A stretch of DNA of 64,000 nucleotides from Hymenobacter sediminis (GTDB taxonomy: Bacteria > Bacteroidota > Bacteroidia > Cytophagales > Hymenobacteraceae). This document shows, in pieces, positions 1-8,890 of the stretch. Each line of letters begins with the position of its first letter. Position 1 is the stretch's first letter. The stretch spans positions 1 through 64,000 of the forward strand of contig NZ_QKNS01000011.1 of the NCBI RefSeq assembly GCF_003231285.1, given 5' to 3'. The notes beneath the pieces were generated by a model. That model worked only from the letters and a program-made list of their open reading frames with translations. It made no database searches and was not told the DNA's origin. The position numbers and the translations under genes were made by a program.

Positions 1-1
1 C

Positions 2-79
2 TTCTTCAAGAAAAATACGGCCGTATCGCCGCAGTTTTTTCGTGAATCAGTTGGGTTCGCAAAAGCAGAAGAAAGCTAG
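2..79 (+). CDS. C-terminal tail of an AraC-family regulator (partial at window edge)
   Basis: Only the last 25 codons lie in the window, ending at TAG 77-79. The visible peptide runs FFKKNTAVSPQFFRES and then a short tail, which matches the end of the second helix-turn-helix of AraC/XylS regulators (FF+KxxGxSPxxFR). The gene would be a DNA-binding transcription factor; its target and sensor domain lie outside the window. It is separated from the Tn3-type transposon that begins at 221 by about 140 bp without a gene. Confidence 0.6.
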   Translation, partial: FFKKNTAVSPQFFRESVGFAKAEES

Positions 80-220
80 CGCTGTTGAGCTGCTAGCGTT
101 TGGCTGGAGAAATCGTTTTTCTCAACCAGGCCGCGGGCTTTCTTCTATAGGCTGCTGGCTCCCAAAGAGACCCCATACGGCGCATGGTAGATAAAAAATT
201 ATAATTATATAGGTAATTTA

Positions 221-262
221 GGTGGTGTTAAACAAATAGGGGAAAACCTCCGAGTCGTCCGG
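221..262 (+). repeat. Left terminal inverted repeat of the Tn3-family element
   Basis: This segment is the inverted match of 4130-4171, with only a few mismatches over about 40 bp. It lies directly beside the resolvase stop codon at 263-265. Tn3-family transposases bind such terminal repeats, which are usually about 38 bp. Confidence 0.85.
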
Positions 263-901
263 TTAGGCTGACGCGTTCCGGCTTGGCTGGCGCTGCAGCT
301 TGGCCAGGTAGTTTTTCAGGGAGAGGTACTTGCCGTACTTCAGGTGCACGGCCACGATGGTGGCCAGCGGCACGCCCAGTGCGTGCAGGTGCAGAATCCG
401 CTCGCGGTCGGCGTCGTACATCGACGGCTGCACCACACCCTTGGGCTTGCCCAGCGCGATGCCCTGCTCGCGCCGCGCCCGCAAGCCTTCCTTCGTGCGC
501 TCGGAAACGAAGTCCCGCTCCAGCTCGGCCAGCATGGCGAAGATGGTGAGCAGGATTTTGTGGGTCATGTCGCGGTGATTCTGCGGGTCCAGGTCCAGGC
601 CCTGCTTGACCAGGATCAGCCGGCACCGCTTCTGGTGAATCAACTCTTCAATCAGGCCCAGCACTTCGCGCAACGAGCGGCCCAGCCGCGAGAGCTCGGA
701 GACGATGACCGTGTCGCCGGCAGCAACCTTGGCCAGCAGCTCGGGCAGGCGGCGCTGCCCGGCGGTGCGGCGGGAAGACATTTCTACTTCAATCCACTCG
801 TCGAGGGTCCAGCGGTGCTCGACCAGGTAGCGGGCGATGAGGCTCTTCTGGCTCTCGGCCGATTGGGCGCTCGTGGAGACGCGGACGTAGCCAAATAGCA
901 T
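263..901 (-). CDS. tnpR: Tn3-type serine resolvase
   Basis: This serine recombinase would resolve the cointegrate formed during Tn3-type transposition by acting on a res site. The start at 901 is chosen because the family begins MLFGYVRVST; longer upstream reading frames run into the res region and the divergent transposase gene. The catalytic serine is in the RVST motif (about residue 9), the SELSRLGRS block follows at about residues 70-78, and a helix-turn-helix sits in the last 45 residues. The length of 212 residues is normal (usual range 180-210). It diverges from the transposase gene, whose start is 139 bp away, and the gap holds a dyad typical of res subsites. Confidence 0.9.
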   Translation of the reverse strand: MLFGYVRVSTSAQSAESQKSLIARYLVEHRWTLDEWIEVEMSSRRTAGQRRLPELLAKVAAGDTVIVSELSRLGRSLREVLGLIEELIHQKRCRLILVKQGLDLDPQNHRDMTHKILLTIFAMLAELERDFVSERTKEGLRARREQGIALGKPKGVVQPSMYDADRERILHLHALGVPLATIVAVHLKYGKYLSLKNYLAKLQRQPSRNASA

Positions 902-941
902 GGGCAAAACGGGCAGGTTAGCGATAAGGTAAATGCGCTTC

Positions 942-970
942 GTAAAGGTACCGGTTTTCGATACCTTTAC
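942..970. promoter_or_regulatory. Candidate res subsite (dyad) of the Tn3-family element
   Basis: GTAAAGGTA and TACCTTTAC form a perfect 9-bp dyad around an 11-bp centre, 29 bp in all, between the divergent resolvase and transposase starts. Resolvase dimers bind subsites of 28-34 bp with this architecture. The other expected subsites are not obvious by eye. Confidence 0.6.
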
Positions 971-1039
971 ATGGACGTTAACGCTATCATTGGTGGGTAG
1001 AAATAACGGTCGTTTACACCATCGCATTTTGGGCACCTT

Positions 1040-4000
1040 ATGGCCACGCACCTGCGGATTCACCTGGGCAAGGAGCGTGAACTATACGAGCAGCCCCCGC
1101 TGGTGCCGGCCACCGAGCAGGCGCGGGTATTTGCCGTGCCGGCATGGGCCGATGGGCACCTGGCCCGGATGCTGGTGCCGGCTAACCGCGTCGGGTTTCT
1201 GTTGCAGCTGGGCTACTTCCAGATTAGCCAGCGCTTCTACGTGGCCACCCGCTACCACGCGGCCGATGTGGCGTACGTGGCCCAGCAGCTGGGGCTGGAG
1301 CCCGACGACTTTGACCCGCTTCGCTACGCCGATGCCCGGTACTACGCCCATCAGCAGCTCTTGTGCGAGCAGTTGGGTATTGCGCGTTTCGACGCGGCCG
1401 CCACGGAGCGTTTGTACCAGGAGGCCGTGCGCCTGAGCAGCCAGCACCTCAAGCCGTCGACTGTCTTCGACTACCTGGTGCTGTTTCTGCACGAGCACCG
1501 GTTGGAACTGCCCACCTACAACACGCTGGCCGACCTCATCACGCGGGCCCTGCTCGCGTTTGAGAAACGGCTGCTCCACCGCTTGCAGCAGCACCTGCAG
1601 CCCGGCGAGCAGCGCTTGCTGGACCGGCTGCTGGCCGCCGACGACCCCGACGCCCGCGAGGCGGATGCGGACCGCCGCTACCCGCTCACCTTTCTCAAGC
1701 GCATCCGCCAGGGCCTGCGGGCCGGGGAAATCCGCGAACGGGTCACCCATTTCGCCTCCCTGCGGCAGCTCTTTGAGCAGCTGCAGCCGCTCTGGCAGCG
1801 GTTGCGCCTCTCCGACCAAGCCATCACCTACTACGCCGAGTACGTGCTGCGGGCCCAGGCCGCGCAACTCTACCGCCGCGATGAGCGGCGCTACCTCTAC
1901 CTGCTCAGCTTCGTGGTGCACCAGTACTACGAGCTGGGTGATGCCCTGGTCGATACGCTGCTGCAAACCATGACCAGCGCCGCCAATCAGTGCCGCGAGC
2001 AGGTCAAGGAGACGCTTTACCAGCAACGCACCGCCACGCAGCAGCTAACCAATCAGGTCACGGGCCGGGGCTACCGGCACCTGCAGGCCCTGACCCAGAT
2101 TCGCGCCCTGGTCGACGTGCCCGACGTGCCGGCCGAGCAAAAGCTCCAGCGCATCGACGCGCTGCTGCAGCGCCACCAGGTCACGGCCGCGCAACTCAGC
2201 GAAGACCACCAGCAGCTGGAGCAATTGCGCCAGGCCACCGAGCAGCAGGCCGGAGAGGCACTGTTTCACGAGGCGCTGGCCGCCGCCTCGTTGCGCCTGC
2301 AGACTAAGCTCGGGACCCTGGTCAAAGCGCTGGTCGTGGACGAAGCAACCACCCGCGCCGACCTGTGGCGGGCGGTGCAGTACTACCAGCAGCACGACGG
2401 GCACCTGGGCGCGCAGGTGCCGCTGGACTTTCTCTCGCTCACGCAACGGGCCTACGTCCTCGATGCGCAGGGCCGGTTGCGCCCATCGCTCTACAAAGCG
2501 CTGCTGTTTCTGGAGATGGCCACGGCCGTCAAGTCCGGCCAGCTCAACTTCACCTGCTGCTACCAGTACCGGGCCTTCGAGCACTACCTGCTGCCGGCCG
2601 CGCAGTGGGCCAAGCAGCGCGAAGCCCTGCTGGAACAGGCCGGGCTAAGTGCCTGGCGCGACTTTGCCACGGTGCAAACCACGCTTCAGGCGCAGCTGCA
2701 GGCCCAGTTTGCCGCCACGAACGCCCACCTGAGCGGGGCCGACAACCCGCACGCGCACCGCACCCCGGCCGGGCGCTACCGTCTCACCACGCCCCGGTTG
2801 CCGGCCGAGCAGCCCCGCCTGCCCGCCCACCTGTTTCCCCGCCACCGGGTGGTGCCCTTGCGCGAGGTGCTCACCAGCGTGGCCCGGCTCACCCAATTTG
2901 ACACGGCTTTTGGCTCGTTGCCCAGCAAGCACGCCCGCACGCCGCCACCCTTATCGCAGCTGCTGGCCGCTCTGGTCGGACTCGGCTGCAACTTGGGCCT
3001 GCGCCGCTTGGCCCAGGTTGCGCCGCAGGTGGACGAAGCGGCCCTGCAGCGCCTGGCCAGCACCCATTTCTCGCTCGACAACCTGCGCCAGGCCAACGAG
3101 CTGATTCTAAACTTTACGCGCCAGCTGCGCCTGCGCGAGACCTTTCGGCTCTCGCCCGATGTGCTGCATAGCAGCAGCGACGGGCAGAAATACGACCTGG
3201 CCGTGGACTCGCTCGGCGGCAGCGCTTCCTTCAAATACTTCGGCAACCGCCGCGGCCTGACGGCCTACTCCTACGTGGACGAAACGCTGCTTGTCTTCGA
3301 CTCGACCGTGTTCAGCGCTGCCGACCGCGAGGCCACGCACCTGCTAGAAGGGCTGTTGCGCCACGCCGTGCGGCCCACCGACGTGCACAGCACGGACACG
3401 CACGGCTACACGGAAGTCATTTTCGCCGTGACCCGCATGCTGGGCATCGCCTACGAGCCGCGCATCCGCCAGCTCACCAACCAGCAGCTCTACAGCTGGG
3501 AGCCCGTGGCCGCCCACCGCCAGCTGGGGCAGACGCTGCTGCCCGACGCGCGCCTCGACCCCGAACGCATCGCCCGGCACTGGGACGAGGTCCTGCGTCT
3601 GGTCGTCACCCTGAAGCTGCGTCACAGCGAGGCCTCGCGTCTGTTCGGCCGCCTCAACTCCTACGCCCGCCAGCACCCGCTTTACCGGGCCCTGAAAGAG
3701 CTGGGCCGGCTGGTTAAAACCGAGTTTCTGCTGCGCTACGTCGACCAGGTCGAACTACGCCAGCGCATCCAGAAGCAACTCAACAAGGGTGAAAGCGCCC
3801 ACCGCCTGGCCCACGCCGTCTGGCACGGGCGCAACCAGGAGTTTCACGCGGCCACCCGCTCCGAGCAACTGGTGGCCGAGACCTGCAAGCGCCTACTGAT
3901 GAACGCCATCATCTGCTGGAATTACCTGCACCTCTCCCAGCACCTGGCCCGGCTGCCGCCCGAGCAGCAGGCCGCCACCCTAGCCACGCTCTCGCCCTTC

Positions 4001-4129
4001 GCCGTGCTCTCCTACCGCCACCTGAACCTGCACGGCGAGTATGACTTCTCTGACCACCCCCTGCCGGCCGAAGCCCCATTTGACATGGACTTGATTGCCG
4101 CCTGGCAGCCGCCGAGCAAACCCGCGTAA
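1040..4129 (+). CDS. tnpA: Tn3-family transposase
   Basis: This is the DDE transposase of the Tn3 family, which carries out replicative transposition by cutting and joining the element ends. At 1029 residues it has the usual size (about 950-1010). The N-terminal about 160 residues resemble the DUF4158 DNA-binding part, and the C-terminal half has the conserved catalytic block, including a VHSTDTHGYTE-like stretch near residues 785-795 that carries an acidic catalytic residue. Its stop codon abuts the right inverted repeat. Codon usage is GC-rich like the surrounding genes and no frame interruption is seen, so it may be active. It is divergent from the resolvase, with which it shares the res/promoter region. 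Confidence 0.95.
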   Translation: MATHLRIHLGKERELYEQPPLVPATEQARVFAVPAWADGHLARMLVPANRVGFLLQLGYFQISQRFYVATRYHAADVAYVAQQLGLEPDDFDPLRYADARYYAHQQLLCEQLGIARFDAAATERLYQEAVRLSSQHLKPSTVFDYLVLFLHEHRLELPTYNTLADLITRALLAFEKRLLHRLQQHLQPGEQRLLDRLLAADDPDAREADADRRYPLTFLKRIRQGLRAGEIRERVTHFASLRQLFEQLQPLWQRLRLSDQAITYYAEYVLRAQAAQLYRRDERRYLYLLSFVVHQYYELGDALVDTLLQTMTSAANQCREQVKETLYQQRTATQQLTNQVTGRGYRHLQALTQIRALVDVPDVPAEQKLQRIDALLQRHQVTAAQLSEDHQQLEQLRQATEQQAGEALFHEALAAASLRLQTKLGTLVKALVVDEATTRADLWRAVQYYQQHDGHLGAQVPLDFLSLTQRAYVLDAQGRLRPSLYKALLFLEMATAVKSGQLNFTCCYQYRAFEHYLLPAAQWAKQREALLEQAGLSAWRDFATVQTTLQAQLQAQFAATNAHLSGADNPHAHRTPAGRYRLTTPRLPAEQPRLPAHLFPRHRVVPLREVLTSVARLTQFDTAFGSLPSKHARTPPPLSQLLAALVGLGCNLGLRRLAQVAPQVDEAALQRLASTHFSLDNLRQANELILNFTRQLRLRETFRLSPDVLHSSSDGQKYDLAVDSLGGSASFKYFGNRRGLTAYSYVDETLLVFDSTVFSAADREATHLLEGLLRHAVRPTDVHSTDTHGYTEVIFAVTRMLGIAYEPRIRQLTNQQLYSWEPVAAHRQLGQTLLPDARLDPERIARHWDEVLRLVVTLKLRHSEASRLFGRLNSYARQHPLYRALKELGRLVKTEFLLRYVDQVELRQRIQKQLNKGESAHRLAHAVWHGRNQEFHAATRSEQLVAETCKRLLMNAIICWNYLHLSQHLARLPPEQQAATLATLSPFAVLSYRHLNLHGEYDFSDHPLPAEAPFDMDLIAAWQPPSKPA

Positions 4130-4171
4130 CCGGTCGAGTCGGAGGTTTTACCCTATTTGTTTAACAACACC
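4130..4171 (-). repeat. Right terminal inverted repeat of the Tn3-family element
   Basis: This segment is the inverted match of 221-262 and begins at the end of the transposase stop codon (4127-4129). Mismatches against the left end are scattered single bases, so both ends are probably still functional. Confidence 0.85.
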
Positions 4172-4422
4172 CAACATTGAGCAAAGACGTGCCATAGGTC
4201 CATAACTCGTCAAAACCACCGTTGAACATGCATGTGGCAGTCAGCGGCGGCTGAGATTCCTTGCGCATGGAAAAGCTACCGTTCTATCCAGTCGACAGTT
4301 TGGTAAATTCTCTGGCTGAAACACCGGTAACATTCTAAGGCAAATCCATTATAATAGGAGTTTGGATTTCTTTCACGTGGATTACTTGTCCAATTATCCG
4401 TTCTGCTCGCCTTCTTCACCCT

Positions 4423-4839
4423 ATGCCACAACTTACGGGTCTGCCGCTCTACTTCGAAAACCCTATTGGCCGCCTCTACGAACACCCCGACGGCTACGCC
4501 ATTATTGCTTACAACAGTGGTCCTCGCCAGCTGGCTACCTTCCAGGCGTTTCTCCAGCATTTAGAGAATCTGCTGCGGCGCCACGGCTGGCATAAGGTTC
4601 TCGCTGATCACCGGCAGCTGGCGCCCTTTACGGAAGAGGAACACACCTTTTTACATGAACACTGGCTACAAACTGCCCACGCTATACAGCAACAGATGCT
4701 GACGGCCGTGCTGATCCCGGCCGAACGGCTGGCGCAATTACCAGCCAAGCAGCACCAAACTGTGCATGTCGGTACCTTGACCTACCATCTGTTTACTGAC
4801 GCTGCTGCAGCTGCCGCTTGGCTGCATTTTCTTGCATAG
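4423..4839 (+). CDS. Small FEN-motif family protein (member 1)
   Basis: This 138-residue protein belongs to a family present several times between 4.4 and 12 kb. Shared features are an N-terminal LYFEN.x.GR segment (residues 8-15), a short beta-like stretch after DGYA, a central WHKVLADHRQL.PFT segment (about 55-70), and a C-terminal F.DAAAAAAWL helix. The alternating strands and helices and the C-terminal AAxWL resemble STAS/SpoIIAA-like folds, but that is inference; no function is known to me. It starts at ATG 4423 and is followed 97 bp later by its closest paralogue in the same direction, so the two may form an operon born by tandem duplication. Confidence 0.75.
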   Translation: MPQLTGLPLYFENPIGRLYEHPDGYAIIAYNSGPRQLATFQAFLQHLENLLRRHGWHKVLADHRQLAPFTEEEHTFLHEHWLQTAHAIQQQMLTAVLIPAERLAQLPAKQHQTVHVGTLTYHLFTDAAAAAAWLHFLA

Positions 4840-4936
4840 ATACGCCACTCTATTCTCTCAAACATAAATGCCTCTACTCTGTTACGGAGGCTAGTACATT
4901 TCTGTCCCTTACTCTACCTGCCCGTTCTGCTCCTCT

Positions 4937-5353
4937 GTGGCTCATCTGTCGCTCTACTTTGAAAATACTATGGCTAGCATCTTCGCTCATCCCGATGGCT
5001 ACGTGTTGCTACGCTATCATCCGGGTCCGAGGACTTTAGCCGACGTGCAAAATGTACTTACCCACACCGGTAAGCTACTGACGCTTCGGAACTGGCATAA
5101 GCTTCTCAGCGACCAGCGGCAGCTCTCGCCTTTCACAGAGGACGAGCAAGCACTAATTTTAGACTACTGGCAGGCTCGCCACTTTGCAGCTGGTCTTACC
5201 TTGGGGGCTGTACTGCTCTCGCAGAATGTATTTACTCGCCTCTCCTTCCATACGATTCGGGAGCAGGCGTACGGCGCGCTACGCTATCAGGTCTTCGAGG
5301 ATGAAGCCGAAGCCGCCGCCTGGCTTCGGCGCGCAACCGCGTCACGGCTGTAA
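4937..5353 (+). CDS. Small FEN-motif family protein (member 2)
   Basis: This 138-residue paralogue of the upstream gene starts with GTG at 4937; this start gives the same length and the same LYFEN position as member 1. It keeps the WHKLLSDQRQLSPFTEDEQ centre and the EAEAAAWLRR tail. The tandem arrangement and near-identical spacing of motifs point to recent duplication and divergence. No catalytic residues can be recognised. It converges with member 3 on the opposite strand, with only 7 bp between the stop codons. Confidence 0.75.
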   Translation: MAHLSLYFENTMASIFAHPDGYVLLRYHPGPRTLADVQNVLTHTGKLLTLRNWHKLLSDQRQLSPFTEDEQALILDYWQARHFAAGLTLGAVLLSQNVFTRLSFHTIREQAYGALRYQVFEDEAEAAAWLRRATASRL

Positions 5354-5360
5354 CGGCCCG

Positions 5361-5798
5361 CTAGTTGTGGCGAGCCGACATTCCTCGCTTCTGTTCCAGC
5401 AGCCAGGCAATCGCCTGCTCTTCTTGCTCGAAATACTGGTAGACCATGGGCAGGTTCCGCACGGCCGTTGTAACGGTGCGCGTTGCCAAGCGGGCAAAGA
5501 CGTTGTTGGCCAGTACCACCGCCCCGAACCGGTAGCCGCCGTCTGCCACGGCCTGGGGAAGCCAGTGCCCAATGACGAATTCTTGCTCGGCGGGCGTGAA
5601 GGGCTCCATTAGGCGTTGATCTACCAGCAAACACCCGTCTCCGCGCCAGGCCAGCAGACGGGTTACCTGCCCCAGTAGCGTGGCGAAAGGTGCCAGTTCC
5701 CGCGCGCCGGGCCGATACGTAAGCCGGGCAAAGCCCAGGGGGTCATCGACAGCACGGCCGATGGCATTTTCGTAGTGGACGCGGTGAGGGGTAGACAT
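5361..5798 (-). CDS. Small FEN-motif family protein (member 3)
   Basis: This 145-residue protein is the third family member, encoded on the minus strand from ATG 5798. It has the HYENAIGRA start, the DPLGFARLTY strand, the central LLVDQRLMEPFTPAEQEF segment and the EEQAIAWLLEQ tail. The function is unknown; the fold may be STAS-like. It converges with member 2, so these two genes end 7 bp apart. The members differ at most positions but keep the motifs, so they are divergent paralogues rather than fresh copies. Confidence 0.75.
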   Translation of the reverse strand: MSTPHRVHYENAIGRAVDDPLGFARLTYRPGARELAPFATLLGQVTRLLAWRGDGCLLVDQRLMEPFTPAEQEFVIGHWLPQAVADGGYRFGAVVLANNVFARLATRTVTTAVRNLPMVYQYFEQEEQAIAWLLEQKRGMSARHN

Positions 5799-6065
5799 GG
5801 GGCGAAGGTAGCCATTTAGGAAGTGTTGCCGAGCACGGGAGCGTGAATCCTCTTCTTGGAGTGCGCAGGCATGCTCTCTTCCTGGCTAAGCTCCCCCTGT
5901 CCGGAGCGTTGCGTTGAGGCAACCTATGTTTCGTGCTGCGCGCCTTCGCCCGCTACCCAGCAGTAAGACGGCTTTCTCCCGTTGGAACGGGTGTTGACCC
6001 ATTGCTACCAGGGAAGCTATACCCACCTGCCCACCTTGCAAACCGTGCCCGCATTTGCCCACCAG

Positions 6066-6341
6066 TTACTGAACGCTACCGCCTCCCCGGTCGGGTCGTA
6101 GCCGCTTGGCCTGCGGCAGCCACGCCTGCGAGTCAAACCACTGTCCCTCCAAGGCAAGGTTGTCGTTGAGTAGATACGGGTACGAGAAGTCCCCGGCCTG
6201 GTCCAGATAGTTCTGGGCCCCGCGCATGGCTTCCAGCGGGTCTACGTACCCGCGCCAAGTAGCCCGCAACCAATGGTCGCCTTCTTCGAAGGTGAGCGTA
6301 CAGCGGCTGCCATCGTGATCGGGCAAGGAGTTTAGGAGCAT
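6066..6341 (-). CDS. Small hypothetical protein, probably C-terminally shortened
   Basis: This 91-residue protein begins MLLNSLPDHDG and contains an LRATWRGYVDPLEAMRG segment followed by YPYLLNDNLALEGQWFDS. It reads like the N-terminal two thirds of a small alpha/beta protein of the kind found near the FEN-motif genes. The last residues (RPDRGGGSVQ) look like frame-shifted or foreign sequence, and no continuation was found in another frame, so the gene may be truncated. The strand is opposite to members 1 and 2. No function can be assigned. Confidence 0.5.
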   Translation of the reverse strand: MLLNSLPDHDGSRCTLTFEEGDHWLRATWRGYVDPLEAMRGAQNYLDQAGDFSYPYLLNDNLALEGQWFDSQAWLPQAKRLRPDRGGGSVQ

Positions 6342-6404
6342 GGAGGAAAAATCAGAAAGTCATTCACCGAAAACAACTCCCTCTCTCAAGAAGCGGGTGT
6401 TGGC

Positions 6405-6599
6405 TTAGGGCAAGTACCTGGGCGCATCGCGCAGAGCACAGAACTCCGGCCAGGTGAGGGCACCGGCCTCATGCTGCGCCACCAGCCACGCCAAGCGCGC
6501 TTCCTGCGGGTGGGGAACTGGGACCAGGGTGCCGCGGCAGACCGGGAAGGGAGGGAAAATAGGGGAAGGAGTAGGTGGCAACTGGTCGTCGTAGCACAT
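6405..6599 (-). CDS. Short hypothetical protein (64 residues)
   Basis: The frame starts at ATG 6599 and ends with a compact stretch EARLAWLVAQHEAGALTWPEFCALRDAPRYLP that has the look of a real helical domain, preceded by a Pro-rich lead. It lies about 60 bp upstream of the 6066-6341 gene on the same strand. The Pro-rich lead and the small size leave room for doubt about the start and about whether it is expressed. Confidence 0.4.
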   Translation of the reverse strand: MCYDDQLPPTPSPIFPPFPVCRGTLVPVPHPQEARLAWLVAQHEAGALTWPEFCALRDAPRYLP

Positions 6600-6649
6600 G
6601 GGCGCAAGGAGGCAAGCAATAGTGTGTAGCTACATACATCAAGCACAAC

Positions 6650-7147
6650 CAGAACGTGCCCTGGCTGGACTGTCTTTTTCCTGCCCTAGGTTGCGCCGTG
6701 GCTGAACCAGAGACGGGCACGGCTCTGATTAAACATACTTATAACCACAACCCCTGCTCCCGATTCCGAGGCTGACGGTGAACTTGCTGCTTACCGGCCT
6801 ACTCAGTCACGCTGGGGGCCAAGGCCTCACCCTGTACCGTTTGCACGATGTATCGGTGGAAGCGCTCGCGCACGGGCGCGTACTTTCCCGTCTTATCTTC
6901 CACTCCCGGTTCTTTTGTGTTGCGCCGCCAAGCGCTGCGCATGTTCGTTGCTAGCGGTCAGTTGCATTTCCAGTACCCGCACCTAGTCTTGCGCCAAAGG
7001 GTTGGCGGTCGCCGTGATCGAGACCTGCTCCAGCTTGGCGTTGACCGCGGCTACCTGCCGGGCCTGACCCAGCTACTGGCCACGGGGGAAGCTTGTTTAT
7101 CTGGTGGAGAAGGCGTATACTGGAACTTGTTCTACTCTCCCGCGTGC
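6650..7147. other. Region of about 500 bp without a convincing gene
   Basis: Frames in this stretch are low in coding signal. On the minus strand a broken segment (RQVAAVNAKLEQVSITATANPLAQD, then a stop, then VLEMQLTASNEHAQRL) looks like the remains of a coiled-coil protein interrupted by stops. It sits upstream of the first BLUF gene and could also hold its promoter. Confidence 0.3.
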
Positions 7148-7582
7148 ATGCATTAGATTGTCTATATCAGCTCGGCGACGGCGCCGCTCACCGAAGCCGA
7201 ATTGGAAGTGTTGCTGCAGCGCTGGCGGCAAAATAACGAGCGGGACGGCATTACGGGCCTGCTGCTCTACAGCCAGCCGGAGCAGCGCTTCATGCAACTC
7301 ATCGAGGGGGAGGAGAAGCCACTGCGCCAGCTGTTTGCCCTGATTTTGAAAGATCACCGCCACCGTAACCTGCTCACCCTCTCCGACGGCCCCATTCCGG
7401 CCCGGGCTTTCCAGGACTGGCTAATGGGCTTTGAGGTAGTGAGCACAGCCGCCTTCAGCCAGCTGGCGGGCTACATTGATCCACAGAGCGCGGCTTTTCA
7501 GCACGCCTTACGTGGCAGTCAGGATGCGCTGATCCACGACTTGCTGGCTAGCTTCTCCTCCGAGCAGTCTTCGGGAGTGTAG
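7148..7582 (+). pseudogene. BLUF-domain photoreceptor with an amber stop at codon 3
   Basis: BLUF domains bind FAD and sense blue light. From ATG 7148 the frame reads M-H-TAG-IVYISS, and the rest is open to 7582 (TAG). After the stop all signature residues are present: the flavin-contacting Tyr (IVYIS), the Asn (NNERDGITG), the Gln (FMQLIEG), and the DWLMGF segment with Trp and Met. Starting at the only later start-like codon (TTG 7202) would remove the first strand with the Tyr. The TAG therefore either inactivates the gene, is read through, or translation begins at ATT 7157. It has a second, intact BLUF paralogue at 9058. Confidence 0.75.
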
Positions 7583-7726
7583 GAAGGGGGGACCAGTCGA
7601 TATACAGGCCATCCCGGACTGCCCGGGCACTCTTTTGCAAACTGACAGAGCAGGGAGTACTAGCCCAAACGTGGTGCCGCCCCTTTTTGTCACTGCGAGA
7701 GCTCGTCTGTTCGTGGTATAGGTCGA

Positions 7727-8065
7727 TCATGGTTTGAGTGATGGACAGGCGTTGGTCTTTTCTCCCCACAGGCTCTTGCGCCCGCCCCTATCAGGGGTAA
7801 AGTTAAGGGCGCCGGAGATCAACCTGCTAAACCTTTGCTGGCGCTGGTTGCGGTCGAAGCGCACGTAGAGAGGCTGGGCTGCCCCTTCGAAGGCAACCGG
7901 CAGGTACGTGAGCCACTGCGACGGCTGGTACTCGCTTAGGGACAGGCGCAGCCACGCTACCTAATCGGCCCGCTCCTGCTTGAGTTCCCCGTTCCCGGAG
8001 ACCATGGACTCGCCATCCACAAAGATCCGGATCAGGGCCACCTTATTCGGGTAGGCGGGCTCCAT
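7727..8065 (-). pseudogene. Small hypothetical gene interrupted by an in-frame TAG
   Basis: From ATG 8065 the frame reads MEPAYPNKVALIRIFVDGE and continues to a TAG at 7961-7963. In the same frame the reading continues VAWLRLSLSEYQPSQWLTYL, then VAFEGAAQPLYVRFDRNQRQQRF, before a TGA at 7727-7729. The sequence on both sides of the stop looks like one coherent alpha/beta protein of about 110 residues. The stop is probably a point mutation (pseudogene). Function is unknown. It lies beside other small unknown genes in the decaying 4-12 kb zone. Confidence 0.5.
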
Positions 8066-8127
8066 GAGCGACTTTATCTTGCCCCCCTCCCTAAATGGTG
8101 TCCGCAGCACGAGCCGGCCCGCGCGAG

Positions 8128-8430
8128 CTATAACAGCCGCAAAACCAGGGAGAGCAGCGCCTGCTGCTGGGCCGCCGCCTCGCTTGGCAGCGCGGCCAAC
8201 TGGCTCCGCAATACCGCAGCCGTCGGCAGCGGCGTGCCGTCGGCCGAGCCCTGGGGCCACTGCTCAACTGGCCAGCTCTGTAGGACGTAGTCGAGCTGGT
8301 CAGCTAAGCGGGCTAGGCGAGCTGCGCGATAAGGATCAGCCGCGGAGAGGTGGAGCAATTCCCAGCGCAAGGTGCGCAACACGGTGGCGGTAGCCCCGGA
8401 ACGAGCGGGGGATGAAAAAGAGGGGGGCAT
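8128..8430 (-). CDS. Small hypothetical protein, paralogue of the 16.65-kb gene
   Basis: This 100-residue protein has the pattern LRxLRxxLLxLS..PYRxxRLxRLADQLxYVLxxWP...WP, a PLPT stretch, then LA.LP.EA....Q.ALLSLVLRLL. The same pattern occurs in the protein at 16653-16958, so the two are paralogues of a small, mainly helical family. I do not recognise the family. It has no signal peptide or membrane segment. The gene is transcribed toward the interrupted gene at 7727-8065, 62 bp downstream. Confidence 0.6.
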   Translation of the reverse strand: MPPSFSSPARSGATATVLRTLRWELLHLSAADPYRAARLARLADQLDYVLQSWPVEQWPQGSADGTPLPTAAVLRSQLAALPSEAAAQQQALLSLVLRLL

Positions 8431-8670
8431 AAGTCAGGGCGGCAGGTAGGCCCTATACTGGAAAGCAGAGGGGAAAGATATACCTACGTGCCAACCGCTG
8501 GCGCCCGATCAGGCCGAACTGTTACCTGTACAAACTGCTTGCACCCGTGAACCCGGAAAAAGGGAACATAGGAGTAGTATGAAAGCGGTCAACGCCGTGA
8601 CAAGCTACTTTAACTAATTTACTTTTTTTCAATACGATACAGAAGCTGGATTAGTGACAGGAAAACCCTG

Positions 8671-8890
8671 GTGGCTGTTGCAGAACCCATGCCTAGGGTG
8701 AGATAGATTTCGTAGCAGCAGGATGCAAGGCAAGAAGCAGTACCTCGATAAAGAGGGGACCCGCTTTCGGCTCTCCGAGCGGGTCCCGCCCCATAACCTC
8801 TATCGCCGGCTCAGGGAGCTCGTCGACTGGCGCTTTCTGTATGAGGAAACCAAGGCGCTTTACAGCCACACCGGGCAACCTCTACACTCT
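8671..8890 (+). mobile_element. Left-end fragment of an IS1182-like element
   Basis: The segment starts with GTGGCTGTTGCAGAAC, the terminal repeat also seen at the ends of the MITE (29298-29447) and, with small changes, in two other IS copies here. The coding start follows at ATG 8723. After about residue 55 the similarity to this transposase family ends abruptly, so the element was deleted to a stub. Confidence 0.65.

Larger units (their letters stand above)
221..4171. mobile_element. Tn3-family transposon, complete with both inverted ends
   Basis: The element is bounded by imperfect inverted repeats of about 40 bp (left 221-262, right 4130-4171) that both start GGTG.TGTTAAACAAATAG and continue into AAAACCTCCGA. 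It contains only a resolvase and a transposase, divergently placed around a res-like region, so it is a cryptic (cargo-free) Tn3-family unit. No 5-bp target duplication is visible (ATTTA on the left, CAACA on the right), which suggests recombination or a rearrangement after insertion. The ends flank the stop codons of the two genes closely, as is usual for the family. Confidence 0.9.

Noticed and set aside
1082-2584. Long minus-strand frames opposite the Tn3 transposase
   Set aside because: Shadow frames in GC-rich coding DNA; the plus-strand transposase explains the region.
6848-7156. 102-residue frame ending at the BLUF gene
   Set aside because: It ends at the TAG of the BLUF start and its sequence lacks any regular pattern; the frame is the same as the interrupted BLUF start by coincidence of the upstream open stretch.
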